Assembly (NCBI GenBank): GCA_011089965.1
Contig: JAANAU010000008.1
Span: forward strand, 1-64,000
Origin: Magnetococcales bacterium
Lineage (GTDB): Bacteria; Pseudomonadota; Magnetococcia; Magnetococcales; Magnetaquicoccaceae
DNA length: 64,000 nt
Direction of reading: 5' to 3'
Shown: positions 36,145 through 45,577 of the stretch, one piece after another
Layout: each line of letters opens with the position of its first letter
Numbering within the stretch: the stretch's first letter is position 1
Made by a program: the position numbers and the translations under genes
Notes under the pieces: model-generated
What the model was told of the DNA's origin: nothing
Databases searched by the model: none
What the model saw: only the letters and a program-made list of their open reading frames with translations

Positions 36145-36891
36145 TCAGTGAATGAACTGACCGCCGTTGATATCGATATTGGCCCCGGTGATGAATCCGG
36201 ACTGCTCGGCTGCCAGGAACAGCACCACCCGGGCAATCTCCGACGGTTCGGCCAGGCGTCCGGCCGGGATCTGGGCGATGATGGTTTGCAGCACATCCTC
36301 ACGGATTTTTTTCACCATTTCCGTGGCCACATAGCCGGGGCTGATGGTGTTGACCGTGACATTCTTGCGGATCCCTTCCTGGGCCACGGCCATGGTGAAG
36401 CCATGCATGCCCGCTTTGGCTGCCGAATAGTTGGCCTGACCGAATTGACCTTTGCGGCCATTCACCGAGGCAATGTTGACAATCCGGCCATAACCCCGAT
36501 CCACCATGCCCGGAAACACCTGACGGGTCATGTTGAACACGCTGTCCAGATTGACGCCGATCACCTGGTTCCATTGATCCGGGGTCATTTTTTTCAGCAC
36601 GCTGTCCCGGGTGATTCCGGCACAGTTGACCAGTACATCCACGGGTCCAACTTCGGCTTCGATCTTGGCCACGGCCTGTTTGCAGGATTCAAAATCGGCC
36701 ACATCCGTTTCATACACCGCAATATTCAGACCTTCTGCCTGCATGGCCGCCTTCCAGGCGTCCAGATTGGGACACTCGAAAACCGGTGCGCAGGTGGTCA
36801 CCACCCGATACCCTTCCTTGCTCAGAGCCTTGCAGATCTCCGAACCAATGCCGCCTGCACCACCCGTTACCAATGCCACTCTTCCACTCAT
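36145..36891 (-). CDS. phaB: Acetoacetyl-CoA reductase
   Basis: A 248-residue short-chain dehydrogenase that makes (R)-3-hydroxybutyryl-CoA with NADPH. The cofactor loop is TGGAGGIGSEIC, the NCAG motif is present, and the catalytic Tyr/Lys lie in YSAAKAGMHG, with Ser in NIASVNGRKGQFGQANYSAAKAG. AAGGAG precedes the ATG. It is the first gene of the leftward pha set; no thiolase gene is in the window. Confidence 0.94.
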   Translation of the reverse strand: MSGRVALVTGGAGGIGSEICKALSKEGYRVVTTCAPVFECPNLDAWKAAMQAEGLNIAVYETDVADFESCKQAVAKIEAEVGPVDVLVNCAGITRDSVLKKMTPDQWNQVIGVNLDSVFNMTRQVFPGMVDRGYGRIVNIASVNGRKGQFGQANYSAAKAGMHGFTMAVAQEGIRKNVTVNTISPGYVATEMVKKIREDVLQTIIAQIPAGRLAEPSEIARVVLFLAAEQSGFITGANIDINGGQFIH

Positions 36892-37145
36892 GATTCCGTT
36901 CTCCTTGTGTTGAAGGTTGTCCGTAGAATTTGCATGTTCTGCTTGCTGATTGGTGTAAAATGTGGCGCCGGTGATTTGCCTGGTCCCGGCACGACACTTC
37001 TCAGTAAGTTATGTTAATTACCTCTTTTTCGACCGTTTGAAAAGGGTGAGTGTATCGCGTCGCTTGTTTTATCCGACTGGCCCATGGCATAGTGTGTTAC
37101 TGTGGTGCTCAAGGGTCGGGTCGCAGCAATGAAATCTGAAAAAAA
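36892..37145. other. Divergent promoter region between phaB and a hybrid kinase
   Basis: A 254-base region between oppositely directed genes that should contain both promoters. TTGCATGTTCTGCTTGCTG near 36931 is TGC-rich and could also bind PhaR. No confident -35/-10 pair was found. Confidence 0.35.
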
Positions 37146-39416
37146 ATGGAAACCACGATGCTCTTCAAGCGCATTTGGCAACGGTTGCGTCTGGATGTCA
37201 AGCTGATCGGTTCGACCTTGATTCTGGTTGCGATTCCGACTTTGCTGTTGGGTTGGCAGGCGGTCTCTGCCGAACAGCGCGCCTTGCACGAGCGCATTCA
37301 AAGTCAGGGCGCATCACTGGCCGAGGCGGCAGCCATTTTTTCCATTGAGCCGTTGTTGACTCTGGATGATGCCATTCTGGCCGGTTATGTCAAACGGCTG
37401 ACCCGCACCCAATACGATGTCACCTTTGTGCGGATTCTCGATGCCAATGGCCGGGTGGTGGCTCAGGCCCCGGATTCGGCGTTGCCTGAAAGTGCTTTTC
37501 TGGCCGAATCTGCCGACACGCATTTGTTTCGTTATCCGGTGATGGTCGAACCATCGGACAGCGAAGCCATTGGCATGGTCGAGATCGGTCTGTCCACCCG
37601 GCATGCCGATCAGATCGCCACGGCGCGCACCAAACAATTAATCTTTTTGTTTTTGGCGATCTTTTCATTATTGGCACTTTCCCTTTCTTTGTTGCTGAAA
37701 AAAAACGTCACGGATCCGGTACGGCGTTTGGATCGACACGCCAAAGCGTTGGGGCAGGGGGACATGGAATCGGTCATTGCCGTGCCCGGCGAAGATGAAT
37801 TGGGACGCTTGGCTGCGGCCATGGAGACCATGCGTCGTGACATCCGGGAGTCCCACGCCGCCTTGCGACGTCAGGAGGAGTATGTCGCCAGTCTGATCGA
37901 CAGTGCTTTGGACATGATTCTCTCTGTGGATCCGCAGCAAAATATTGTGATTTTCAATCCCGCTGCCGAGAAGACATACGGCTATGCACGCGCCGAAGTG
38001 CAGGGTCAACCCGCTGCACGGTTGTATGCGGATTGGCAGGAGGGGGTGCGGCTTTTTGCCACCATTCAGACGTGCGGCACATTTGTTGGTGAACTCACCG
38101 GGCGGCGCAAGGACGGGACGGTTTTTCCGGTGTTCATGTCCGCCACGTTGCTCAAGGATCGCAAAGGTCAGGTCATCGGTGCGTTGGGCAATGCCCGGGA
38201 CATCACCGAACAGAAACAACTGGCGGCGCTGGAGCGTGCCAGAAAGGAGGCCGAGGCGGCCAATCAGGCCAAAAGTGCCTTTCTGGCCATCATGAGTCAT
38301 GAAATCCGCAGTCCGATGAACGGTGTGATCGGCATGGCCGATCTGTTGGCTGCCACGGATTTGACTTCTGAGCAGCGCCAATATGTGGAGATCATTTTGC
38401 GTTCCAGCCATTCGTTGCTGGCTTTGTTGAATGACATTCTGGACTTTTCCAAGGTTGAGGCCGGGGCCATGCAGTTGGAGTTGGCTCCTTTCAATCTTTT
38501 GGAAGCGGTGGTCATGACCTGTGAGCTGTTGGAGGCCACGGCGCGCAACAAGGGCATTGCGTTGCATTGCGACATTGATCCACAGATTCCAGAGATTGTG
38601 TGTGGGGATGCGTTACGGTTGCGGCAGATTCTGGTCAATCTGATTGGCAATGCCATCAAGTTCACCTTTGCGGGAGAGGCGCGGGTACGGGTGCGGTTGC
38701 ACGGTTATCATCCTCATGAGGAGTGGCCGATACTGGTTCATTTCACGGTTTCCGACACCGGGGTGGGTGTGCCGCTGGACAAGCAGGAGTTGATTTTTGA
38801 CCGTTTCAGTCAGGCGGATCTCTCCACCACCCGACGTTTTGGCGGGGCCGGGTTGGGTTTGACCATTTCCCGGCAGTTGGTCACCCTCATGAAGGGACGC
38901 ATGTGGTTGGAGAGCAGGGGTGAGAATCAGGGGAGTGAATTTCATTTCCTGGCACGTTTTCTGGCAGCTCCCGAGCGTGTGGTTCCGGTGTTGCCGGAGG
39001 CAACCACCAGTGCGCCGGTGACCCATGAGCGGTGTTGGCGCATTCTGGTGGTGGATGACGGGGTGGACAATCGCATCCTGGCCTGTCACATTCTGGAGCG
39101 GGCGGGTCATGTGGTGGATCAGGCAGTGGATGGTCGTGATGCCTTGGAAAAGCTGACCCGGGCGGCTTTTGACATCGTTTTGATGGATGTGCAGATGCCG
39201 GAGATGGATGGAATCGTGGCCACCGAGCGGATTCGGGCTGGGGAGTTGGGGGATGGGTTGGCGAAGATTCCCATTCTTGGGGTGAGTGCGGGTGCTTTGC
39301 AGGAAGAGATGGCGCGTGGTTTGGCCGCAGGCATGGATGAATTTCTCACCAAGCCTTATCGGGCGCGGGTGTTGTTGGAGACCGTGACGCGGGTGGCGAG
39401 TCGGATGTGGGCATGA
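37146..39416 (+). CDS. Membrane-bound hybrid sensor histidine kinase
   Basis: A 756-residue kinase. Two transmembrane segments (about 18-38 and 163-184) flank a periplasmic sensor of about 125 residues. HAMP (DPVRRLDRHAKALGQGD) and a PAS domain (LIDSALDMILSVDPQQNIVIFNPAAEKTYGY) follow. The phospho-acceptor is FLAIMSHEIRSPMN (His about 385); the ATPase domain has NLIGNAIKF and GGAGLGL; the C-terminal receiver has Asp about 681 in LMDVQMPEMDG. An ATG four codons later (37158) is another possible start. The stop overlaps the next gene (ATGA), which suggests joint function with the ABC ATPase. Confidence 0.92.
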   Translation: METTMLFKRIWQRLRLDVKLIGSTLILVAIPTLLLGWQAVSAEQRALHERIQSQGASLAEAAAIFSIEPLLTLDDAILAGYVKRLTRTQYDVTFVRILDANGRVVAQAPDSALPESAFLAESADTHLFRYPVMVEPSDSEAIGMVEIGLSTRHADQIATARTKQLIFLFLAIFSLLALSLSLLLKKNVTDPVRRLDRHAKALGQGDMESVIAVPGEDELGRLAAAMETMRRDIRESHAALRRQEEYVASLIDSALDMILSVDPQQNIVIFNPAAEKTYGYARAEVQGQPAARLYADWQEGVRLFATIQTCGTFVGELTGRRKDGTVFPVFMSATLLKDRKGQVIGALGNARDITEQKQLAALERARKEAEAANQAKSAFLAIMSHEIRSPMNGVIGMADLLAATDLTSEQRQYVEIILRSSHSLLALLNDILDFSKVEAGAMQLELAPFNLLEAVVMTCELLEATARNKGIALHCDIDPQIPEIVCGDALRLRQILVNLIGNAIKFTFAGEARVRVRLHGYHPHEEWPILVHFTVSDTGVGVPLDKQELIFDRFSQADLSTTRRFGGAGLGLTISRQLVTLMKGRMWLESRGENQGSEFHFLARFLAAPERVVPVLPEATTSAPVTHERCWRILVVDDGVDNRILACHILERAGHVVDQAVDGRDALEKLTRAAFDIVLMDVQMPEMDGIVATERIRAGELGDGLAKIPILGVSAGALQEEMARGLAAGMDEFLTKPYRARVLLETVTRVASRMWA

Positions 39417-40003
39417 CTGTTTCATTGTTGACCGTGCGTCAGCTCTCTTTGAGTTGCGGAGTGAAGTTGGATCTGGAGATCGGTTGTGGGCAGAGGATGG
39501 CCTTGTTGGGGGGGGAAGCGTGTGGCAAGAGTCGTTTCGGGCGCATGTTGGTCGGGTTGGTGGTTCCGGAGTCTGGTGAGGTGGTGTGGCATGGGGAGGC
39601 ACGGGGTCGGGCCATGTTGTTTCGGGTTCCTGACTGGCATTTCTTGACGGCCACCCCTTGGGAGGAGGTGGCATTGACTCCGGCGGCATCCGGGCAGTCG
39701 GATGTGGCGTGGCATCAGCAGGTGGTGGATTCGTTGACCTGGGCCGGGGTGTCTGTCGAGGCATGGCATGGTTCTCTCATGCATTTATCGGCTTCTGAGC
39801 GTTATCGGGTATCCATGGCGGTTGTGCACAGCATGCAGCCGCAGTTGTTGATTCTGGATGAGCCGGGTCACATGTTATCGGATCAGGGTGAGGAGCAGTT
39901 GGCTCAAGCTTTGGTTGCGTTGGGTGTGGCCACGTTCACTTTGACCAGTCGTATTGCACGGGCCAGACGATTTGCGGATCAGATTATGTATGTACAGCCA
40001 TGA
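39413..40003 (+). CDS. Small orphan ABC-type ATPase
   Basis: A 196-residue nucleotide-binding domain alone. Walker A is GGEACGKS, Walker B is LLILDEP, and the signature is LSASERYRVSMA where LSGGQ is normal. The length is short for a transporter ATPase and no permease or binding protein is adjacent. The ATG at 39413 overlaps the kinase stop; an ATG two codons earlier is in frame. It may serve a transporter elsewhere or a non-transport role. Confidence 0.75.
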   Translation: MTVSLLTVRQLSLSCGVKLDLEIGCGQRMALLGGEACGKSRFGRMLVGLVVPESGEVVWHGEARGRAMLFRVPDWHFLTATPWEEVALTPAASGQSDVAWHQQVVDSLTWAGVSVEAWHGSLMHLSASERYRVSMAVVHSMQPQLLILDEPGHMLSDQGEEQLAQALVALGVATFTLTSRIARARRFADQIMYVQP

Positions 40004-40017
40004 GTTGGAGTACAATC

Positions 40018-40170
40018 ATCATGGGTCCAGGGGCGAGAGCCACTCTGGGACTTTTTTTTTAATTTTTTTAAAAACAAAAAAATTAAAAAATTATTTTTTC
40101 TTAAACATTAAAATATTAAAACCCTGGGGGATGAATCCCCCAGACCCCCTCTTTTTTTTCAATCATTGGA
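40018..40170 (-). repeat. Mosaic hairpin repeat R6
   Basis: On the + strand: CCAGGGGCGAGAGCCACTCTGG (imperfect variant hairpin as in R4), a long A/T spacer, then CTGGGGGATGAATCCCCCAG and GACCCCCTC followed by eight T. It separates the ABC ATPase gene from the M16 peptidase gene. Confidence 0.9.
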
Positions 40171-40211
40171 TCTTTCAATAAGGCTGATGCATCATCACAG
40201 TGGATACCACC

Positions 40212-41522
40212 ATGCTTCCAGAACCCGAATTCTCCACCGCACGCCTGCCAAACGGCTTGACCGTGGGCGTCTTTCCCATGCCCTGGCTCCACGAAATCGG
40301 CATCACCCTGATGGTGCGAGCCGGCAGCCGCTTTGAAGAATCCCGCCAGGCCGGTATCGCCCACTTCCTGGAACACATGCTGTTCAAAGGGACCACCTCC
40401 ATTCCAGACCCAACCCGTTTCCATACCCATATCGAAGCCATGGCCGCAGACATGAACGCAGCCACTGGCCAGGAAACCAATGCCTACTGGATCACCCTGC
40501 CCGGCGAAGCCCTGACCCCGGGCTTCTCTGCCTTCTGCGACATGTTCACCCAACCCGCACTCTCGGATATCGAAACCGAACGCCGCATCATCCTGGAAGA
40601 GATGCGTGAAGACGAAAACGATCAGGGTGAGTTGATCATCCCCTCCATCCTGGCTGCCCAAACCTTCTGGCCCCAACACCCCCTTTCCCGCTCCGTACTG
40701 GGAAACCGTACCACCATCCAATCCATCCATACCCCGGACCTGCGTGCCTACCTGAACCGCCACTACCACGGCTCCTCCATGGCCCTGAGCTTCTGTGGTC
40801 CGATCCAACCCGATACCGCCTTCACCCTGGCCCAACAATACCTCGGCCCATTGCCCACCGGGCCGATCATACCCACCAATCCGCCCCTCCTGCTGCCCAA
40901 CGGTCCACACTGGGTGGCTGTCGATGACCAGGGCGCCCAGTTCACCCTCAGCCTGTTTTTTCGTACCCAAGGCTTCCGTGATCCGAACTACTACCGCTGC
41001 GCAGCCATGCGCCGCCTGCTGGACGACGGTTTTTCCTCCCGTCTGCAAGCCGTGGTGCGGGAACGACGCGGCCTGGCCTATGATGTCTGGTCCGCCTTCA
41101 CCACCCACTCGGACGCAGGCTACCTCGAAATCGGTGCCACCCTTTCCCACGATCACCTCGACGACGCCTTTGTCGTCCTGCTGGAACAATTGGCAACCCT
41201 CATCCATACCACCCCGGATCCCGAAGAGTGGCAACGGTTGATGGTCCGTTGGCGCGCCTCCCTGCTCACCACCCTCGACCGCCCCTCTGACCTGATCGAA
41301 CGCTATATCGGGGATGGCCTGTTCCAGGCTGCCGAACCCCTGAACCACTCCTGGAATCAGATCCAAACCTTGACACCTGAAGAGATCCCCATCTTTGCCA
41401 CCCGACTGCTGCACCCGGAACAGTTGGCCGTGGTCCTGATCGGCCCCGAAGCACGGACCGCCTTGCCCAAATTGAAAATCCTGTTTGCCCGCCATGGGAA
41501 AAAACTGGAAAAATCCCGATAA
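40212..41522 (+). CDS. M16-family zinc metallopeptidase
   Basis: A 436-residue protein related to processing peptidase and PqqL/YmxG-type enzymes. The inverted zinc motif HFLEH is present near residue 55, with a downstream acidic stretch ERRIILEEMRED that supplies the third zinc ligand. The second half is the non-catalytic M16 repeat (RGLAYDVWSAF). I use the ATG at 40212; a GTG at 40200 is in frame, and neither has a clear ribosome-binding site. Substrate unknown. The methyltransferase-deacetylase gene follows after 38 bases. Confidence 0.9.
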   Translation: MLPEPEFSTARLPNGLTVGVFPMPWLHEIGITLMVRAGSRFEESRQAGIAHFLEHMLFKGTTSIPDPTRFHTHIEAMAADMNAATGQETNAYWITLPGEALTPGFSAFCDMFTQPALSDIETERRIILEEMREDENDQGELIIPSILAAQTFWPQHPLSRSVLGNRTTIQSIHTPDLRAYLNRHYHGSSMALSFCGPIQPDTAFTLAQQYLGPLPTGPIIPTNPPLLLPNGPHWVAVDDQGAQFTLSLFFRTQGFRDPNYYRCAAMRRLLDDGFSSRLQAVVRERRGLAYDVWSAFTTHSDAGYLEIGATLSHDHLDDAFVVLLEQLATLIHTTPDPEEWQRLMVRWRASLLTTLDRPSDLIERYIGDGLFQAAEPLNHSWNQIQTLTPEEIPIFATRLLHPEQLAVVLIGPEARTALPKLKILFARHGKKLEKSR

Positions 41523-41560
41523 CTTCGCCATATCACCCGATCCAACTGCCCGGAGGGACC

Positions 41561-43252
41561 ATGGAACCCACCCAGGATATCCTTGTCAAAAACCATTTTA
41601 CCTCTTCCAGTGCCATGTGGCGCGAGATCTATGCCGCAACCGATCTGAACAGCGCCATCATCCAGCAACGCATGGCCCACGTGCTGGAATTCGTCGATCA
41701 ACTGCATCTGCCTGCCGGATTTCACGCCCTGGATATCGGCTGTGGCGCAGGATTGACCACAATGGCCCTGGCCCAACGGGGAGGAAACGTAACGGCCATG
41801 GACGTGGCCGAAACCATGATCACACAAGCCAAACTGACTCTGGAGCAGGCCGGACCCGTCTCAGGCAACGTGACATTCCGCATCGGAGATGCCGAAAACC
41901 CCCAATTGCCCGAAGAACGGTTCGATCTCATCATCGCCATGGGGTTGATCGAATACCTGGCCTTCCCGCGCTGGTTTCTGCAATTGATGACCCATGCGCT
42001 CAAACCTGGTGGACACCTCATTGTCACGGTCCCGAATCTCGCCCGTCTGTCCTATAAAACCAATCCGCAATTTTTGAAAATCCGTCTGAAAAACAAAATG
42101 CGCCGTCTGCTTGGTCAACCGGCCATCGATACGTTTCTGGAGAGCGGACGGGTCAGTGCCAAAGGGGGGTTTCAACGCACCCTTTACACCCGTGAACGCA
42201 TCCAGAACCTGCTGCGCGTGGCGGGACTGGAACCTGCGGCTGCCGTGGACCACGGTTTCGGACCGATCTGGCCGCTCTCACCGGAACATGCCGCAAGCGT
42301 CCAACTGGATCGTTTCGTTCACAAGCAGCGTCGCGCCCATCCTTCTTTATTGGCAGACACCGGCAGCAACATCGTTTTGCTGGCCCGCAAACCGTTGATC
42401 CCAACCGATTGGCAGTTGCATCCCCTGCTCGCAGATCCGGAACCTGTACTGGCTGCTTTTCGTGCCGAACGACACGCTCTTTTTGCCGCCCATGCCACCT
42501 GGATGGCCCATCACCCGGAATGGTCCTCCGTGTCACAAGAGATCATACCCGAACAGTCGATTTCTGGTCCGGTGCTGGTACTTTCCCCCCATCCGGACGA
42601 CGAATTGATCGGTTGCGGCGGAACCTTGTTGCGTCTGTTGCAAGCCGGCGTATCGGTCCATGTCCTGCAAATGACCGATGGCGGTGAAGCCATGGCTTTG
42701 CGTCACGTCAGTCCGGAAGAACGACGTACCGTGCGTCTGCGCGAAGCTGAAGAGGTGGCAAAGATCATGGGCGTGACATTGCATTGCTGGAACATTCCCG
42801 GCAATGGTTTGCAGGATGACGACGCAACACGTCAAGCTTTGCATACCCTGTTCACCGCCGTGCGCCCCAACACGCTTTTCATTCCCTTCATGGAAGATCC
42901 CCATCCGGATCACCGCATGGCAGCCCTGTTGGCACGCCATGCATTGAACATGATGGATTCAGACAGGTCGATCCAAATTTTTTGTTATGAGGTCTGGAGC
43001 CTGACACCGGCCAATGTTCACTGTGTCATCCATGATCAACGTGTCGAGAAAAACCGTTTGCTGATGCGTTACATCACCGGCATGAAGGCTGTGGATTATG
43101 AACGTTTTTGTGACTGCATGGCATTGCATCATGCCTGGAAGGATCATGGACAGCGGGATTTTCACGAACGTTTCTTGCGGTTGAACCGGCAGGCATTGAT
43201 TCATTTTCCCCAATACCTCCTGCTGCCTGGCGTGGAGGATTGCGACTCTTGA
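41561..43252 (+). CDS. Methyltransferase / PIG-L deacetylase fusion
   Basis: A 563-residue two-domain protein. Residues 1-290 are a class I SAM methyltransferase (ALDIGCGAGLTTMALAQRG, FDLIIAMGLIEYLAFPRW, LKPGGHLIVTVPNLARLSYKT). Residues 325-563 are a LmbE/PIG-L-type deacetylase with the zinc motif SPHPDDELIGCGG near 341 and DPHPDHR further on. GGAGGGACC precedes the ATG. PIG-L enzymes remove acetyl groups from N-acetylglucosaminyl compounds, so the fusion may methylate and deacetylate one glycan or small molecule. The substrate is unknown. Confidence 0.85.
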   Translation: MEPTQDILVKNHFTSSSAMWREIYAATDLNSAIIQQRMAHVLEFVDQLHLPAGFHALDIGCGAGLTTMALAQRGGNVTAMDVAETMITQAKLTLEQAGPVSGNVTFRIGDAENPQLPEERFDLIIAMGLIEYLAFPRWFLQLMTHALKPGGHLIVTVPNLARLSYKTNPQFLKIRLKNKMRRLLGQPAIDTFLESGRVSAKGGFQRTLYTRERIQNLLRVAGLEPAAAVDHGFGPIWPLSPEHAASVQLDRFVHKQRRAHPSLLADTGSNIVLLARKPLIPTDWQLHPLLADPEPVLAAFRAERHALFAAHATWMAHHPEWSSVSQEIIPEQSISGPVLVLSPHPDDELIGCGGTLLRLLQAGVSVHVLQMTDGGEAMALRHVSPEERRTVRLREAEEVAKIMGVTLHCWNIPGNGLQDDDATRQALHTLFTAVRPNTLFIPFMEDPHPDHRMAALLARHALNMMDSDRSIQIFCYEVWSLTPANVHCVIHDQRVEKNRLLMRYITGMKAVDYERFCDCMALHHAWKDHGQRDFHERFLRLNRQALIHFPQYLLLPGVEDCDS

Positions 43253-43264
43253 AAGTCCATACAC

Positions 43265-43494
43265 CATGATCAGGGGTCCAGGGGGGTTACCCCCCCTGGT
43301 GGGGTCCAGGGGTGAAACCCCTGGGACTTTAATCTTTTAAATCTTTTAAATCTTTTCAATAAAAAATATTAATAATTATTTTTTTAAACCAAAACATTAA
43401 AAAATTAAAACCCTGGGGGATGAATCCCCCAGACCCCCTCTTTTCTTTCAATAATTGGCGATTGATGCTCGGCTCAGGAATCACCAAACAGCCT
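43265..43494 (-). repeat. Mosaic hairpin repeat R7
   Basis: The full five-module form in reverse orientation: GGGGTCCAGGGGGGTTACCCCCCCTGG, CCAGGGGTGAAACCCCTGG, AT spacer with AAATCTTTT units, CTGGGGGATGAATCCCCCAG, GACCCCCTCTTTTC, and the end module GCTCGGCTCAGGAATCACC. It lies before the HicAB genes. Confidence 0.92.
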
Positions 43495-43595
43495 TTTCAA
43501 GGTTTTCCTGATAACCGCTCCACGGCTGGAGAGGCGATGCCTGCCTGCGCAATATTTTTGTTTATAAACACAACAGAAATGTTAGAATCCTTGCC

Positions 43596-43772
43596 ATGAA
43601 CAGCAATGAATTCAAACGGTGGTTGGCCCAACAGGGTGCAACCTTTGAGCAAGGGAAAGGATCTCACCTCAAGGTCTTCTTGAATGGAAACTTTTCCGTT
43701 CTTCCGATGCATTCTGCTGAACTGAAAAAGGGAGTTGTCGAGGGAATCAAAAAGCAACTTGGTCTGAAGTGA
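43596..43772 (+). CDS. hicA: HicA-type mRNA interferase toxin
   Basis: A 58-residue protein beginning MNSNEFKRWLAQQGATFEQG and containing GKGSHLKVFLNG, the double-stranded-RNA-binding-like fold with the catalytic His of HicA. LPMHSAELKKGVVEGIKKQLGL matches the usual C-terminus. HicA cleaves mRNA and is neutralised by HicB. It is followed seven bases later by hicB, the usual order. Confidence 0.88.
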   Translation: MNSNEFKRWLAQQGATFEQGKGSHLKVFLNGNFSVLPMHSAELKKGVVEGIKKQLGLK

Positions 43773-43779
43773 GGCAAAA

Positions 43780-44205
43780 ATGTTCGATTATCCAGTTGAA
43801 CTGGAAGTGGCTGAAGAGGGAGGGTTCATCGTCACCTTTCCGGATGTCCCGCCAGCCATCACGCAGGGGGAGGACGAACCGGACGCACTGATACAGGCGG
43901 TTGATGCTCTGGAAACCGCACTGGATGCCTGCATCGATTCAAGGATGCCCATCCCGGTTCCCTCATCCGCCAATGGGAGAAAAACGGTTTCCCCATCTCC
44001 GTTGTCTTGCGCAAAGTTGGCGATCCATCAGGCCATGTTGGAGCGTGGCATCAGGAAATCGGATCTTGCCCGCATCATGAAATGTCATCTACCACAGATA
44101 GATCGCCTGTTGGACCTGAAGCATGCATCCAGATTTGAACAAATTGAAGAGGCCCTGGCAGCGCTTGGTAAACGTATTTCCGTTTCCATTCAAGATGCGG
44201 CATGA
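43780..44205 (+). CDS. hicB: HicB-type antitoxin
   Basis: A 141-residue protein. The N-terminus (FDYPVELEVAEEGGFIVTFPDVP, then EPDALIQAVDALETAL) is the degenerate RNase H-like HicB fold. The C-terminal 60 residues form a helix-turn-helix (KLAIHQAMLERGIRKSDLARIM) that should bind the operon promoter. It is partner and repressor of the hicA gene just upstream. Confidence 0.9.
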   Translation: MFDYPVELEVAEEGGFIVTFPDVPPAITQGEDEPDALIQAVDALETALDACIDSRMPIPVPSSANGRKTVSPSPLSCAKLAIHQAMLERGIRKSDLARIMKCHLPQIDRLLDLKHASRFEQIEEALAALGKRISVSIQDAA

Positions 44206-44238
44206 CGATTGAAAATCTGTTTGATATCCACGGAGGGG

Positions 44239-45069
44239 TCACGACTCTTTTGCCAGCAGACGTACCAACTCCTGACCATCCTGTTGGGTCAAGGCATGAT
44301 CACTGCCGATCTCCACGGCTGGAGAAGCCAACTCACGCAATGCTTCCACGCGGCTCATATCCTGACTCCAACTCGGCACGGTCTGATCCCCGACCCAGGC
44401 AAACCCATCCCGGCGCACCACAGAAATATAACGCGCCTTGGGATGGGGTTGGCGGTTCAATCCATACAAGAAACTCCCGGGACGCTCATGCACCAGATCA
44501 TCATACAGGGATTTGGAACGATTCAACGTATCCAACCCCATCATCGGGGCCATCATGGCCAAAGGTGTGCTGGCCACCAGACCGGCCACTTCCGCCTTGT
44601 CCGTACCCAGATGCGGAGCGGCAATCGTGATCAGAGTGTCAATGGCCAGATCCCTGGCCTGCACCATGGCTGTCCGTGCCACCACCCCGCCCGCAGAGTG
44701 ACCCACCAACGTGGTCGGCTCCACATCGCGCCGCTTGCGAATGGCCAGAATCACCTCCTGCAACGCCTTGGCCTGTACCAACACCGGTGCCTCGGAAGGC
44801 AGATCCGCCAGAAAATAGATCCTCTGACCCCGTGGACGCTTGCCCCGAAACTCCACCTGACCAGGTGCCGTCACCACCACACGACCACCGGCTTCCCAAC
44901 CCGCCGCCACCAGTTCGCCGGTCACGCCGCTGCGTCGCCAGGCATCTTCTCCGCTGACATGACCATGCATCAGAATGACCACTTCAGCAGCCTGTACCAA
45001 TCCACTCCCAATCCACATCATCAGGCCCAACACCACACCGGTCAGCCGGTTGCGCAGGTTGACACACAT
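44239..45069 (-). CDS. Secreted lipase-like alpha/beta hydrolase
   Basis: A 276-residue protein with a signal peptide (CVNLRNRLTGVVLGLMMWIGSG, cleavage near VQA-AE). It has LMHGH for the oxyanion region, the nucleophile elbow GHSAGG, Asp and His candidates in GDQTVP and GSDHALT. The start at 45069 lies at the signal peptide; the frame continues upstream through the next small gene. Probable esterase or lipase; the substrate is unknown. It lies one base after the stop of the 68-residue gene. Confidence 0.82.
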   Translation of the reverse strand: MCVNLRNRLTGVVLGLMMWIGSGLVQAAEVVILMHGHVSGEDAWRRSGVTGELVAAGWEAGGRVVVTAPGQVEFRGKRPRGQRIYFLADLPSEAPVLVQAKALQEVILAIRKRRDVEPTTLVGHSAGGVVARTAMVQARDLAIDTLITIAAPHLGTDKAEVAGLVASTPLAMMAPMMGLDTLNRSKSLYDDLVHERPGSFLYGLNRQPHPKARYISVVRRDGFAWVGDQTVPSWSQDMSRVEALRELASPAVEIGSDHALTQQDGQELVRLLAKES

Positions 45070-45070
45070 G

Positions 45071-45277
45071 CTAGTCACGCTTCTCCAATGCCTTGAGAAA
45101 CAGACTCTGAAAATCATTGCTCTCCCCGTCTGCAACCCTCTGCCCCGCAAACTCCGGACGAGTCGTCGAGATCCGGGCCTGCACCCCGACCCCCGGCTCC
45201 ACCACCTGCCTGACAGCACGGCTCCGCTCTGCCCGACGATAAAGCTGCAACAATACCGGATGTGATACGCTGATCAT
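45071..45277 (-). CDS. Small hypothetical protein, 68 residues
   Basis: Starts MISVSHPVLLQLYRRAERSR and ends FQSLFLKALEKRD. The stop is one base from the hydrolase start, which suggests a two-gene unit. A G-rich site (GCGAGGGC) precedes the ATG. No family is recognised. The same frame is open upstream to 45400. Confidence 0.45.
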   Translation of the reverse strand: MISVSHPVLLQLYRRAERSRAVRQVVEPGVGVQARISTTRPEFAGQRVADGESNDFQSLFLKALEKRD

Positions 45278-45577
45278 TCTGCCCTCGCCATTCGTTACCC
45301 GTGGAACCGAAATCCCGCACACTTGGCCATCATGAACTTCACATCGTCCAATGGAACGATTTTCTTGACCCTTTTTTGCGATCTCTCCGTGACAGAGCAT
45401 TCAATCTGGCGTCTGTTTGTTTTTTGCCGCACCCTTTCATCTATGAGATTCCTGCCGGACGGCGGTAGCGTCGCGGGGGCGATTCATGCTATGCTGTCTG
45501 TCTGTATGGATGAATCGACCGTAACCGATAACGCGGGTGACACGCCTACCAACCAATCGGGTTGACCGACCGGCACG
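45278..45577. other. Upstream region of dnaA, 300 bases
   Basis: Divergent spacer between a small leftward gene and dnaA. I find no cluster of DnaA boxes (TTATNCACA) here, so it does not look like the replication origin. A promoter for dnaA is expected but could not be assigned. Confidence 0.5.

Noticed and set aside
45278-45577. Replication origin upstream of dnaA
   Set aside because: No cluster of DnaA boxes or AT-rich 13-mers could be found there.
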